Shown in pieces: positions 1 through 9,701 of a DNA stretch of 64,000 nucleotides. Source of the DNA: Bordetella sp. BOR01 (lineage in GTDB: Bacteria > Pseudomonadota > Gammaproteobacteria > Burkholderiales > Burkholderiaceae_B); the NCBI RefSeq assembly GCF_019218885.1, contig NZ_JAHUWT010000004.1:496001-560000 (forward strand). The letters are read 5' to 3'. A model generated the notes under the pieces. That model was not told the origin of the DNA, made no database searches, and saw only the letters and a list, made by a program, of their open reading frames with translations. The translations under genes and the position numbers were made by a program. Each line of letters begins with the position of its first letter. Position 1 is the stretch's first letter.

Positions 1-1130
1 TAGGCGGCCACCAACAGGTACGGAATCAGCGACATGGCGCTGGTCAGGCTGAGCATCAGGGCGAACGCATCGTTGGACCAGTACGTACTGATCACGAACA
101 ACTGCACGATGATGTTGGTCAGCCACAGTGCCGTCGCGGGCACGCCATTCTTGTTCTCGCGCGCGAAGGCGCGCGGCATGTCCTGGTTCTTCGAGGCCGC
201 GAACAGCACTTCGGCGCAGATCAGCGACCAGGCCAGGTAGGCGCCCAGCACCGATATCAGCAGCCCCACGCTGATGAACACCGCGCCCCACGGCCCCACC
301 ACCGCAGACAGCACGCCGGCCATGGACGGCTGGCGCAGCGCCGCGATATCGCCTTGCTGCATCGCGGCATAGGGCAGCATCGTGACCAGCACCATCAGGA
401 ACAAGGCCGATACGAACCCTATCAGGGTGGCGATCCCCACGTGCGAGCGCTGCGAGGCATAGCGCGAGTAGACGCTGGCGCCTTCGATCCCCAGGAAGAC
501 GAACACCGTCACCAGCATGGTCAGCCTGACCTGCTCGAACAGGCTGGGCCCATCCAGCCCCTGCGCGCCCCACAGGTTGGCCTGGAACAGATCCAGTTTG
601 AACGCGAATATCAGGATAAGGATGAACAGCAGGATCGGAATCACCTTGGCGACCGTGACCACGGCATTGATGAATGCCGCCTGCTGCACGCCCCGCAGGA
701 TCATGAAGTGGAACAGCCAGATCCCGACCGAGGCGGCCGCGATGGCGATCACGGTGTTGCCGTCGCCGAAGACCGGGAAGAACGCGCCCAGGGTCGATTT
801 GATCAGCACCCAATAAGAGACGTTGCCGATGCAGCTACCTATCCAATACCCGAAGGCGGACAGGAAACCCAGATAGTCGCCAAAACCCGCCTTGGCGTAG
901 GCGAACACGCCGGCATCGAGGTCGGGCTTGCGTTCGGCCAGGCTCTGGAACACGCGGGCCAGCGTATACATGCCGGCGCCCGCGATGACCCACGCAATAA
1001 GGGCGCCGATAACGCCCGTGGCTCCGCCGAAGGTGCGCGGCAAAGAGAATATGCCCGCGCCTATCATCGAGCCCACTACCATGCCTGTCAGGGCCATGAG
1101 CCCCAGCTTCTTTTCTGTGCTGCTTTCCAT
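1..1130 (-). CDS. APC/APA-family basic amino-acid antiporter, C-terminus outside window
   Basis: An inner-membrane amino-acid transporter of the arginine/ornithine-lysine antiporter type; 376 codons are visible and the C-terminus lies beyond base 1. The N-terminus carries the glycine-rich APC signature GSMIGAGIF at residues 20-28 in the first membrane helix, followed by many hydrophobic segments. The start at 1130 is chosen because GAGG lies 6 bases upstream; a second in-frame ATG directly before it (1133) is too close to that site. The gene has the same orientation as the efflux operon but is 140 bp downstream of it. That gap holds two copies of a 12-bp direct repeat (1159-1170 and 1172-1183). 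The substrate is inferred from family resemblance only and could be another basic amino acid or a polyamine. Confidence 0.85.
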   Translation of the reverse strand, partial: MESSTEKKLGLMALTGMVVGSMIGAGIFSLPRTFGGATGVIGALIAWVIAGAGMYTLARVFQSLAERKPDLDAGVFAYAKAGFGDYLGFLSAFGYWIGSCIGNVSYWVLIKSTLGAFFPVFGDGNTVIAIAAASVGIWLFHFMILRGVQQAAFINAVVTVAKVIPILLFILILIFAFKLDLFQANLWGAQGLDGPSLFEQVRLTMLVTVFVFLGIEGASVYSRYASQRSHVGIATLIGFVSALFLMVLVTMLPYAAMQQGDIAALRQPSMAGVLSAVVGPWGAVFISVGLLISVLGAYLAWSLICAEVLFAASKNQDMPRAFARENKNGVPATALWLTNIIVQLFVISTYWSNDAFALMLSLTSAMSLIPYLLVAA

Positions 1131-1270
1131 CATTCACCTCGCCTGCAGAGATAAACACAGATGCGGGCGCAAGATGCGGGCGCCCACGCTTACCGGCATC
1201 GCATTGGCATCTTGAGTAGCGGCTGGCGTAAGCCCGCATGCTGCGATCGGCAGATTTCCATACCGGATGG

Positions 1271-2323
1271 TCAACTTCGGTCAATAGGCTTCATGTCCTG
1301 TCCTCCCGTTGCCGTAGACGATGTATCGAAGGCTGTCATCATGGCGATCAGCATCGGCACACCGATGAAGGTGCCGGGAATTCCCCACACCAGCCCCCAG
1401 AAGAAAACCGCCGCCATCACCATCAGGGGCGACAGCGAAAACGCGCTGCCGGCCAGCCTGGGTTCCAGGTAGCAGCCGTAGATGACCTGGATGAAATTCA
1501 GGACGAACAACACCGCCAGACTGGCCTGCAGCGATTCGTACTGCACGAACGCGAACAGCGCCGGAAAGACGGTAGCGACCAGCGGCCCCAGGAACGGGAT
1601 GTAATTGAGCAGGAACGCCAGCCCGCCCCAGGCGGTGGCGAGCTCCAGCCCCGCATACATCGCGAACAACCAGACGGTCACCCCGGTCAGCACGCTGGCC
1701 ACCGTGCGGATGACCATATAGCGGCGCAGCTTGCCGGCTACCTGCCTGGCCCCCAAGACCCAGCGGCGGCCGTTCCTGGCCCCCAGCAGTTTTTCCACGC
1801 GGCCAGGCGCCTCGTCCAGCTCGAACAAGCCCAGCGCAACGAAAATGATGGTCAGGAAGGCCAGGCCCAGCATGCTGTTGATCCTGAGCGCGATTTCCTG
1901 CACGGCCCGCAGCAGCCACGAGGCGTTGATGTTGTCCAGGAACATGCGCAGCACGATGGCGCCCTGGGGATGCAAGCCTTCGGTTTCCAGGCTGAACAAG
2001 CGCTGGAACCTGCCCGCGTTGGCGATGATCCATTGGGCGATCAGCCCGAATCCCCAGCCCGCCAGAAACAGGAACACGGCCGCGCCCGCCGCGGTCAGCA
2101 GCAGCGTCACTATCGAGGCCAGCGGCGAAGGCATGCGCCGGCACAGCGCCGCCCGGGTAGGTGCCACCAGCGCAATCGTGAACAGCGCGAAGGCCAGCGG
2201 CACGAAAACCGAGCTGGCCAGATACAGCAGCCCCAGGATGAGTATGCCGCTGATGATGCGCAACGACAGCCCGGCCTGGGATCCGCCCAGCAGGTCCGAA
2301 CGTCCGACGCGGGGGTGTCTCAT
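1271..2323 (-). CDS. AI-2E/PerM-family membrane protein
   Basis: A 350-residue multi-pass inner-membrane protein. It shows two N-terminal helices, a soluble middle segment, then a helix-rich C-terminal half with the family hallmark LNYIPFLGP. Members have been proposed to export AI-2, to be Na+(Li+)/H+ antiporters, or to act as general permeases, so the substrate cannot be assigned. The start codon overlaps the stop of the upstream hydrolase in an ATGA arrangement (2320-2323), which indicates translational coupling. It is the last gene of the operon that begins with the RND fusion protein at 9544. The C-terminal tail after the last helix is short and polar. Confidence 0.88.
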   Translation of the reverse strand: MRHPRVGRSDLLGGSQAGLSLRIISGILILGLLYLASSVFVPLAFALFTIALVAPTRAALCRRMPSPLASIVTLLLTAAGAAVFLFLAGWGFGLIAQWIIANAGRFQRLFSLETEGLHPQGAIVLRMFLDNINASWLLRAVQEIALRINSMLGLAFLTIIFVALGLFELDEAPGRVEKLLGARNGRRWVLGARQVAGKLRRYMVIRTVASVLTGVTVWLFAMYAGLELATAWGGLAFLLNYIPFLGPLVATVFPALFAFVQYESLQASLAVLFVLNFIQVIYGCYLEPRLAGSAFSLSPLMVMAAVFFWGLVWGIPGTFIGVPMLIAMMTAFDTSSTATGGQDMKPIDRS

Positions 2324-3771
2324 CTTGGAATGACTCCATCTATGCGCTCGAGCATGTAAGAATAGAAAGGATTGGACGTCAGCCTGGCCAGCGAATCCAT
2401 GCCGACCACGAACACGCCCACCTCGCCCCGCATGGACATCGCCCCCAGGCTGATACCGAACTCTTCGATATTGTCCGGATGCTGTCCGTACAGTGCGTCA
2501 TTGGTCGGGAACGGCAAGGCCACGTGCGACAGCGAGTAGATGTCGCGCGGGTAGCTGATGCCGATGGGCCGGTCGGCCACCTCGACCGAGCCGGCCTCGG
2601 TGACCCGTTCGATCATGTCGCTGGATGAGGTGCTGACATTCGTGACGATGGTCAGGCGGTAATTGCGCCGCTCGCCCGGCAGCGTGCCCGCCAGGGTCCA
2701 TTCCACCCCGCGGCGAAAGAGCGGCCCCAGCTTGGTGGCCCGGTTCAAGTCGAACAAGACCAGTTCGCTGCCGTTTTCGGGTAGCCGCGCATACAGCGCA
2801 TTGATCAGCGCCCGCGTGCTGACCGTGAAATCCATCACCGAGTGAAAGCTGATGATGGGGGGAAGCTGGTCCAGGCCGCCATTGCGCCCGCGCGACGCCA
2901 GTTCGTCCTGCAATGCCATGGTCAGGCTGTACGACTCGCGCGCGGCCTTGACGGGAAAAGAGTTGTACTTGAACGGATTGAATTCCGGGACAATGCTCAG
3001 CCACGCCGCCTTGGCGAATGCCGGCAGGATCGCCGGCAGGCCGGCCAGGCCGGCGAAGCGCGCAAAGCGCGTCACCCCGATCATGGGCGATATCAGGACC
3101 AGCCGGTCGGGCGCGGCCAGGCTGGGGTCGTCGAGCGCCTGCAAGGCATACATCAGCGCCAGGGCGCCGCCATTGGAGAACCCCGCCATATGCAGCGGCC
3201 GGGGCGCCGGTACCCTGCGGCGCGCCTCGCGCACCGCCAGCCGCGTGGCGGCCGCCCAGTCGCGCCATTCGACGTCCGTCAGCGAAGCCGGCACAGTGCC
3301 ATGGCCGGGCATCCGGATCGCCACCACCACATATCCCACTGACTGATAGTGAACGGCGATGTGCCTCAAGCTGTAGGGGGAGTCGGTAAGCCCGTGCAGC
3401 AGCACCACTGCGCCTTTCGGTTCGCCGGCCGGCGCCAGGATGTACGACCGGTTCCAGTCATGCGCGAAATGGTTGGGATTCACCCGGGAATCCTCGAAAT
3501 AGCGATTGCTCTCGACCTTGTCTTCCTGGCCGATCTTCGCGCTGACATTCTGCCGCACCTGGGCAAACAACTTTTCTTCATGCGCGATATATTCCTGCCA
3601 CGACATCTGGTCCAGCTCGTCGGCATGAAGCTCATCGGGCACATAGGTATGCCAGGCCGCCAGCGGCGGGCTTTGCTGGATGTTGTAGATGCGCAGGCCC
3701 AGCAGCGTGAGCACCACGGTAGCCAGCGTCCATCCCAGGATCTTCAGGGTTTTCTTCAACACCCTATTCAT
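2320..3771 (-). CDS. Membrane-anchored alpha/beta hydrolase (lipase-like)
   Basis: A 483-residue protein with one N-terminal membrane anchor (about residues 10-28) and a serine hydrolase domain. HGLTDSPYS near residue 126 resembles an oxyanion-hole loop, and GFSNGG holds the likely nucleophile Ser199. The start at 3771 places the anchor at the extreme N-terminus; a longer open frame to 3885 would run back into the outer-membrane factor gene and is rejected. The start overlaps the end of that gene by 8 bp, and its own stop overlaps the start of the PerM-like gene. The tight coupling puts an esterase or lipase-like enzyme inside a drug-efflux operon, an unusual companion whose substrate is unknown. 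Confidence 0.85.
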   Translation of the reverse strand: MNRVLKKTLKILGWTLATVVLTLLGLRIYNIQQSPPLAAWHTYVPDELHADELDQMSWQEYIAHEEKLFAQVRQNVSAKIGQEDKVESNRYFEDSRVNPNHFAHDWNRSYILAPAGEPKGAVVLLHGLTDSPYSLRHIAVHYQSVGYVVVAIRMPGHGTVPASLTDVEWRDWAAATRLAVREARRRVPAPRPLHMAGFSNGGALALMYALQALDDPSLAAPDRLVLISPMIGVTRFARFAGLAGLPAILPAFAKAAWLSIVPEFNPFKYNSFPVKAARESYSLTMALQDELASRGRNGGLDQLPPIISFHSVMDFTVSTRALINALYARLPENGSELVLFDLNRATKLGPLFRRGVEWTLAGTLPGERRNYRLTIVTNVSTSSSDMIERVTEAGSVEVADRPIGISYPRDIYSLSHVALPFPTNDALYGQHPDNIEEFGISLGAMSMRGEVGVFVVGMDSLARLTSNPFYSYMLERIDGVIPR

Positions 3772-5167
3772 CCCCGCCTCCCAGCGCCACATATAGCGAC
3801 ACTCCGTTCTGCAACTGGGCGGCGCGCAGCAACAGCATCTGCTGTTCCGAGTTGAAAAGGCCGCGCCGCGCATCCACCACTTCAAGGTAGATGGAAATGC
3901 CGTTCTGATATCGCAGATCGGCCGTCTCGGCCAATCTGCGCTGGGCCTGCACCGCGGTCGCCTGGGCGATCAGCTGATCGCTATAGCGCTCGCGCCGCTC
4001 CAGCGCGGTGGCCACCTCGCTGAACGCGGTCTGTACCGTCTTCTGGTAATTTGCCACCAGTTCGTCGCGCCGCGCCACCGCCAGATCGACACCGGCGCGC
4101 CGCTGTCCCCAATCGAAGATGGGCAACCCCAGGGTGCCTCCCACGGTCCAGATCTGGCTGGGCGAGGACAACAGGTCCGACAGTTCCGACGAGGCATATC
4201 CGAATGTGCCGGTCAGCGAGATCCGGGGAAAGAACGCCGCCCGCGCGACGCCGATATTGGCATTGGCGGCGCGCAGCATGTCTTCCGCTTGCCGGATATC
4301 GGGTCGCATGACAAGCAGGAACGAAGGCAAACCGGCATCAAGGTCTTCGAACTGTCCGGCATTTTCGATGGGCCTGGCCGCCGGCATGGCGGTATCGACC
4401 TTGCCGCCCACCAGCACCCATAGCCGGTTCCAGTGCTCGGCCGTGGTGCGCCGCAATTCCGCGAGCTGTGTCTGCGCCTGCGTCAGCAGGATGGCGGACT
4501 GCTCATAATCCACTGACGAGGTCACCCCGGCATCCAGGCGGTACTTGGCGACTTGCAGCGCATAGGTACGCGTATCGACCGTATTGCGAGCCAGTTCTAT
4601 GCCTTCTTCGCCGGCGCGCGCGGCGTAATACGTGGCGGCGATATTGGCGATCAGCGACAGGCGGAAGGCCCGTTTTCCTTCCACGGTAGCCAGGTATTGC
4701 TGCCGCGCGGCTTCACTCAAATTGCGCACCCGGCCCCAGAAATCGAGTTCGAACGCACTGACGCCGACCTGGACGCTGTACTGGTTGAACTGGATCGTGC
4801 GGCGGCTGTCGGCAAAGACCGGATCCAGGCTGGACAGCGGTGCCTGGTTGCGGCTGGCTCCTGCGCCGCCATCGACCCGGGGCAGGCGATTCGCCTGCTC
4901 GATCCGGTAGAACGCCCTGGCCTGCTCGATCCGCGCCACGGCTGCCGCCAGGTCCCGGTTGAGTTCCAGGCCCCGGGCCACCAGGAACTTGAGCTGTTCG
5001 TCGCCGAAGAACGCCTGCCATGTCAGATCTTGCGCCGGAACGCCGGCGGCGGCGTCCGGCCCGGAGAAGCTGTCGGGCACCGCTACCTCCGGTGTCCGGT
5101 ACGACGGCGACAGGTCGCATGCGGACAATCCTGCGCATAACAGCACTAGCCATAGCGCGCGGCGCAT
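3764..5167 (-). CDS. RND efflux outer-membrane factor lipoprotein (OprM/NodT family)
   Basis: Outer-membrane channel of a tripartite efflux pump, 467 residues. The start at 5167 gives a lipoprotein signal with lipobox LSAC (Cys17), preceded by a GGAGG-type site; the longer frame to 5254 runs back into the pump gene. The mature part has the two repeated coiled-coil/beta-strand halves expected of TolC-like factors, with alanine-rich helices and a C-terminal ending NGVSLYVALGGG that is typical of the family. The gene starts 2 bp after the RND pump stop codon, so both are made from one mRNA. Confidence 0.93.
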   Translation of the reverse strand: MRRALWLVLLCAGLSACDLSPSYRTPEVAVPDSFSGPDAAAGVPAQDLTWQAFFGDEQLKFLVARGLELNRDLAAAVARIEQARAFYRIEQANRLPRVDGGAGASRNQAPLSSLDPVFADSRRTIQFNQYSVQVGVSAFELDFWGRVRNLSEAARQQYLATVEGKRAFRLSLIANIAATYYAARAGEEGIELARNTVDTRTYALQVAKYRLDAGVTSSVDYEQSAILLTQAQTQLAELRRTTAEHWNRLWVLVGGKVDTAMPAARPIENAGQFEDLDAGLPSFLLVMRPDIRQAEDMLRAANANIGVARAAFFPRISLTGTFGYASSELSDLLSSPSQIWTVGGTLGLPIFDWGQRRAGVDLAVARRDELVANYQKTVQTAFSEVATALERRERYSDQLIAQATAVQAQRRLAETADLRYQNGISIYLEVVDARRGLFNSEQQMLLLRAAQLQNGVSLYVALGGGDE

Positions 5168-5169
5168 GT

Positions 5170-8100
5170 TCACGCCTCCGTCTCGTTGCTGCGGTCGGCC
5201 GCCGGCGTATCGGGCCGGCCGGGTCCCTCGGGTTCTTTTCGCCCACCGAACCATTTCCGCACGACCACGTAGAACAGCGGCGTGAAGAACACGCCGAAGA
5301 TCGTGGCGGTCAGCATGCTGCCCATGACGCTGGTGCCCACTGCCTGCCGGCTGGCGGCGCCCGCGCCCGCAGCGAATACCAGCGGCAGCATGCCCAGCAC
5401 GAACGTCAGGCTCGTCATGACAATCGGGCGCAGCCGTTGCCGCGCGGCATCGACCACGGCCTCGAGCCGGTCGCGCCCCCGCTCTTCCTCTTTGATGGCG
5501 AACTCGACGATCAATATCCCGTTCTTGGCCGCCAGGCCGATGATGGTGACCAGCCCGATATTGAAATAGACGTCGGCCGACATGCCACGGGCCAGCGTGA
5601 ACCCCGCAGCCCCCAACATCCCGAATGGAAGAATCAGCAGCACGACGATGGGCACCGACCAGCTTTCGTACAACGCCGACAGCAGCAGGAATACGACGAT
5701 CAGCGACAAGCCCAGCAACAGCGCCACCTGGTTGCCGGCCTGGGTCTCTTCAAAAGCGGTGCCGGTCCATTCGTAAGTGAGCCCGCTGCCGAGCGTGTCG
5801 CCGGCGATGGTTTCCATTGCGCGCAGCGCGTCGCCGCTGGAATTGCCCGGCGCGGCCTCGCCCGAGATGGTGATCGCCGGAAAGCCGTTGTAGCGCTCCA
5901 GCTGCTGGGGGCCGTTGATCCAGCGCATGCGCGAAAAGGCCGAGAACGGCACCATCTGGCCCCTGTCGTTGCGCAATTGCAGCGCGGCAATGTCCTCGGG
6001 CCGCATGCGCTGGTCTGGATCGGCCTGCAGGAAAACCCGCAGCACGCTGCCGTCATGCACGAAGTCGTTGACATAATTCGACCCGAACGCCAGCGACAGC
6101 GCCTGGTTGACCTGGGCGACCTGCAGCCCCAGCGCGCGCGCGTGCACGCGATCGATTTCCACATAGAGCTGCGGCGCGGGCGGCATGCCGTCGATACGCA
6201 TGCCGACCAGCACCGGGTTGCGGGCGGCCGCCGCCAGCATCGCCGCGCCGGCCTGGTCCAGCACTGCCCCGCCCATGCCGCTGCGGTCCTGCACCTTCAT
6301 GGAAAAGCCCGAGGCATTGCCCAGCGACGGGATGGGCGGCGGATTGAGCGCAAAGATAAGCGCCTCGGGTATGGTGCGAAATGCCAGGTTGCTGCGCCCC
6401 ACCATGGCATCGACCGAATCGCCCGCGCCAGGCCGTTGCGCCCAGGGGTGCAGGTCCACGAAGGACATGGCCGCCGTCTGGCCTTGCCCGAAGAAACTGA
6501 ACCCGACTACCGACGCGACATTGCGCACCACGCTTTGCTGGCGCAGCATCTGCTCAGCCTGGTTGACCGCGCGTTCCGTGCTCTCGGCCGTGCCGCCGGG
6601 CGCCCCGGTGTAGGCCACGAAGAAATACCCCTGGTCTTCCGACGGCAGGTATCCCCCGGGCAGGCGCGAAAACAGGAATACCGCGAAACCGCACACCAGC
6701 AGGAACGCCAGCATCCACCGCATGGGATGCACCAGCATGCGCTGCACGCCGCTCACATACCACAGGGTCACGGCATCGAACCCGGCGTTGAACTTGTCGA
6801 ACACCCATTGCTTGCCCCGGTGTACCTGGTTCAACCAGTTCGCGCGGCGCCCGGTGCCCGGCGAGCCGGCGGGCTCGGGCAGTTTCAACAAGGTGGCGCA
6901 CAGGGCGGCGCCCAGCGACAGGGCAAGTATGGTCGATATCACGATGGATACCGTCAGCGTGATCGAGAACTGCCGGTAGATCGCGCCGCTCGACCCGGGA
7001 AACATCGCCATCGGTACGAACACAGCCACCAGCACCAGGGTGCTGGCGATGATCGGCCCCCACACCTGGCCGATTGCCTTGCGGGTGGCCTCTTGCGCGG
7101 TCAGGCCCTCTTCTTTCATGATGCGCGAGACATTCTCGGAGATCACGATGGCATCGTCGTTCAGTATCCCGATCGCCACCACCATGCCAAACAACGACAA
7201 CAAGTTCAGCGAAGCGCCAAACATGAACAACCCGGCGCATGTGCCTATCAGGGCCATGGGCACGACCAGGGTCGGGATCAGCGTGCTGCGCCAGCTTTGC
7301 AGGAAGATGAACACCATCACCGTCACCAGCAACAGCGCCTCGAACATGGTCACCACGACGGACTGGATCGAGGTCTCGATGAAAGGCGTGGTATCGAACG
7401 GCACGGTCCAGCCGACCCCGTCGGGAAAGATGGATTCGAGTTCAGTCATGCGCGCGCGTACCCGCTGCGCCACATTCAGGGCATTGGCATCGTTGGCCAG
7501 CTGGATGGCGATGCCGGCGGACGGCCTGCCATTGACGCTAAGACGAAAGCCGTAGTTGTCATTGCCCAGCTCGACGCGAGCCACGTCGCCCAGCCGCACC
7601 ACCGAACCGTCGGTATTGACGCGCAAGATGATTTCGCGAAATTGCTCGGGCGTGGAAAAGCGGCTTTGCGTGACGATCTGGGCATGGAACTGGGCATTTT
7701 CCGCCAAGGGCTGGTCGCCCAGCGCGCCGCTGGCCACCTGGGTGTTCTGCTCTTGCACCGCCCTGAGCGCGTCGCCCGCCGACATTTGGTAGCTGGCCAG
7801 CTTGCTCTCGTCCATCCATATCCGCATGGCATAGGAAGATCCGAAAAGCTGCACATCGCCCACGCCGGGGATGCGCCGCAATTCGTTCAGGATATTGTTC
7901 GAGGCGAAGTTGCCCATCTGCACCGTCGTGACTTCGGGACGGTCGGACTGCAGCGCAATCAGCATCAGGAATCCCGACGACGCCTTGGTCACCGTGATGC
8001 CCATCTGCCGCACTTCCTGCGGCAGCCGCGGCTCGACGCGGCTCAGCCGGTCCTGGACCTGGCCACGCGCCACGTCCAGGTCGGTGCCCGGCTCGAACGT

Positions 8101-8376
8101 GACCGTGATCTGGGCCGAGCCATTGGCCCGGCTTACCGCGGCCATGTACAGGAAGTTGTCGAGCCCGTTCATCTCTTCTTCGATGATCGAGGTGACATTG
8201 CGGTCGATGGTTGCCGCGTCGGCGCCACGATAGTGCGTCTGTATGCTGATCGAAGGCGGCGCGATGTTGGGATACTGCTCGATGGGCAGCAGCATCAGGG
8301 CAATGGCGCCGAACAGCAGGATGAACAGGGCGACGACCCATGCGAACACCGGACGGAACACGAAGAATGAATTCAT
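5170..8376 (-). CDS. RND multidrug efflux pump, HAE1 (AcrB/MexB) type
   Basis: Inner-membrane, proton-driven drug exporter of 1068 residues, the usual AcrB length. It starts MNSFFVFRPVFAW, the typical first helix. The acidic pair of the proton-relay helix is present in GILNDDAIVISENV (near residue 405), and the matching lysine in GLAAKNGILIVEFA (near residue 940). Two large periplasmic loops follow helices 1 and 7. The start at 8376 is preferred to the longer frame because it places helix 1 at the N-terminus. The gene lies 13 bp after the fusion protein and 2 bp before the outer-membrane factor. Substrates cannot be read from the sequence. No TetR-type repressor gene adjoins the operon, unlike many acrAB or mex loci. 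Confidence 0.95.
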   Translation of the reverse strand: MNSFFVFRPVFAWVVALFILLFGAIALMLLPIEQYPNIAPPSISIQTHYRGADAATIDRNVTSIIEEEMNGLDNFLYMAAVSRANGSAQITVTFEPGTDLDVARGQVQDRLSRVEPRLPQEVRQMGITVTKASSGFLMLIALQSDRPEVTTVQMGNFASNNILNELRRIPGVGDVQLFGSSYAMRIWMDESKLASYQMSAGDALRAVQEQNTQVASGALGDQPLAENAQFHAQIVTQSRFSTPEQFREIILRVNTDGSVVRLGDVARVELGNDNYGFRLSVNGRPSAGIAIQLANDANALNVAQRVRARMTELESIFPDGVGWTVPFDTTPFIETSIQSVVVTMFEALLLVTVMVFIFLQSWRSTLIPTLVVPMALIGTCAGLFMFGASLNLLSLFGMVVAIGILNDDAIVISENVSRIMKEEGLTAQEATRKAIGQVWGPIIASTLVLVAVFVPMAMFPGSSGAIYRQFSITLTVSIVISTILALSLGAALCATLLKLPEPAGSPGTGRRANWLNQVHRGKQWVFDKFNAGFDAVTLWYVSGVQRMLVHPMRWMLAFLLVCGFAVFLFSRLPGGYLPSEDQGYFFVAYTGAPGGTAESTERAVNQAEQMLRQQSVVRNVASVVGFSFFGQGQTAAMSFVDLHPWAQRPGAGDSVDAMVGRSNLAFRTIPEALIFALNPPPIPSLGNASGFSMKVQDRSGMGGAVLDQAGAAMLAAAARNPVLVGMRIDGMPPAPQLYVEIDRVHARALGLQVAQVNQALSLAFGSNYVNDFVHDGSVLRVFLQADPDQRMRPEDIAALQLRNDRGQMVPFSAFSRMRWINGPQQLERYNGFPAITISGEAAPGNSSGDALRAMETIAGDTLGSGLTYEWTGTAFEETQAGNQVALLLGLSLIVVFLLLSALYESWSVPIVVLLILPFGMLGAAGFTLARGMSADVYFNIGLVTIIGLAAKNGILIVEFAIKEEERGRDRLEAVVDAARQRLRPIVMTSLTFVLGMLPLVFAAGAGAASRQAVGTSVMGSMLTATIFGVFFTPLFYVVVRKWFGGRKEPEGPGRPDTPAADRSNETEA

Positions 8377-8389
8377 GGCTCGGATTCCG

Positions 8390-9544
8390 CTATCGGCCTG
8401 TACTGTCCTCGGATGGAGTGACCCGCTGCCCCGGCCTGACTTTGTGCCATCCATCGACAACGACCCGATCCCCGCTGTCGAGCCCCTGGCGCACTACCCA
8501 GTTGCCCTCCTGTTGCTCGCCTATCTCGATCTGCCTGGGCTGCACGATGTCGTCCGCCCCGACCACCAGGACGCTCGCAATGCCGTTGTTCAGTTGTACG
8601 GCCCGCGCGGGCACGAGCGCCCCGTCGTGCCGCACGCCGATGTGAAAGCGTCCCCTGACGAATTGCCCTGGCAACAGCGCCCGGTCGGCATTCTCGAACT
8701 GTGCCCGCACAGTCTGCGCGCCCGAGGTACGGTCCACCACCAGGTCGGCAAAATCGACCACGCCCCGCTCTGCATATTCCCTGCCGTTGGGCAAGGTGAT
8801 CCGGACCGAGAACTTGCCATCTTCCGGCGTGGTCAGCGCGCCCGAGCGGACATATTCGGCCAGGTCCAGGATGGCGGTGCTGGATTTCGTGAAGGTGGCG
8901 CTGATGGGCGAAATTTGATTGATCTGCGCCAGCAAAGTGGCCTGCGCGGCGCTGACCAGCGCTCCTTCCGTGACCAGCGCCCGCCCGACCCGGCCCGCGA
9001 TGGGCGCGCGCACGGTGCAGCGTTCCAGGCGCAGCGTGGCCAGCGTCACCGTGGCCCTGGCATCGGCCACGTTGGCCTGGGCCTGCCCCAGCGCCGCCAG
9101 CGCCGCTTCGTATTCCTGGGCACTGACCGCCTGCCGGCTGACCAGCGGGCGAAATCGCTGCGCAACCGAGGCGGCGTTCTTTTGCACCGCCTGCGCGCGC
9201 TGCAGCATCGCTTCGGCCTGCGCAAGCTGGGCCTTGTAATCGCTGGCATCGATCTGGAACAGCGGGGTCCCCGCGGCCACGTCCGTGCCTTCGGTATAGA
9301 GCAGCCGCTCGACGATGCCGTCCACCCGGGCACGGATCTCGGCGGTGCGCTGCGGTTCGATGCGGCCGGGCAAGTCGAACTCGAAATCAATCGGCTCGCG
9401 CGTCACGGTCGTGACCAGCACAGTCGTCGGCGGGATGGCTGCGGCCGGCTCGCCCGAGCGCCGATCGCAGCCGGCAGCAGCCATGGCCAGTACAAAGATC
9501 GCGATCCGCCACGCATGGCAAGACATGCCATTCACTCGCGTCAT
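8390..9544 (-). CDS. RND efflux membrane fusion (periplasmic adaptor) lipoprotein
   Basis: Periplasmic adaptor linking the pump to the outer-membrane channel, 384 residues. The lipobox MAAAGC gives a lipidated Cys26. Then come the lipoyl/barrel-sandwich halves (RARVDGIVERLLY and later APIAGRVGRALV) separated by an alanine-rich helical hairpin, and a C-terminal beta-barrel and membrane-proximal domain. The ATG at 9544 follows an AGGGAGA site; TTG and GTG codons just upstream are in frame but badly placed. First gene of the five-gene operon. A strong hairpin sits immediately upstream of its ribosome-binding site. Confidence 0.93.
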   Translation of the reverse strand: MTRVNGMSCHAWRIAIFVLAMAAAGCDRRSGEPAAAIPPTTVLVTTVTREPIDFEFDLPGRIEPQRTAEIRARVDGIVERLLYTEGTDVAAGTPLFQIDASDYKAQLAQAEAMLQRAQAVQKNAASVAQRFRPLVSRQAVSAQEYEAALAALGQAQANVADARATVTLATLRLERCTVRAPIAGRVGRALVTEGALVSAAQATLLAQINQISPISATFTKSSTAILDLAEYVRSGALTTPEDGKFSVRITLPNGREYAERGVVDFADLVVDRTSGAQTVRAQFENADRALLPGQFVRGRFHIGVRHDGALVPARAVQLNNGIASVLVVGADDIVQPRQIEIGEQQEGNWVVRQGLDSGDRVVVDGWHKVRPGQRVTPSEDSTGR

Positions 9545-9560
9545 CACCAAATCTCCCTGG

Positions 9561-9596
9561 CGACGAAGCGGCCTGCCAATCAGGCCGCTTTCGTCG
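9561..9596 (-). promoter_or_regulatory. 5'-leader hairpin abutting the efflux-operon Shine-Dalgarno
   Basis: Arms CGACGAAGCGGCCTG and its near-exact complement, with one bulged base, enclose a five-base loop. On the minus strand the hairpin ends at the bases that begin the AGGGAGA ribosome-binding site of the fusion-protein gene. No T-run follows, so it is unlikely to be a simple terminator for the upstream pagP gene. It may modulate translation or mRNA stability; the role is inferred. Confidence 0.5.
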
Positions 9597-9701
9597 GTGC
9601 CACTCCAGATCGCATTACCCTGCCAGCCTCGTGCGCCGAGACGGGCCGGCCCAGCGCCGGACTACGAACAAGAGGCCCCTATCAACTGCGCAATAGGCCG
9701 A

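Noticed and set aside
1159-1183. 12-bp direct repeat AGATGCGGGCGC
   Set aside because: Only two copies in a short intergenic gap; no palindrome or consensus to support a function.
5020-8370. Long plus-strand open frame opposite the RND pump gene (and similar long frames opposite other genes)
   Set aside because: High-GC opposite-strand shadow of a convincing RND gene; Gln/His/Arg-rich with no domain and no own start signal.
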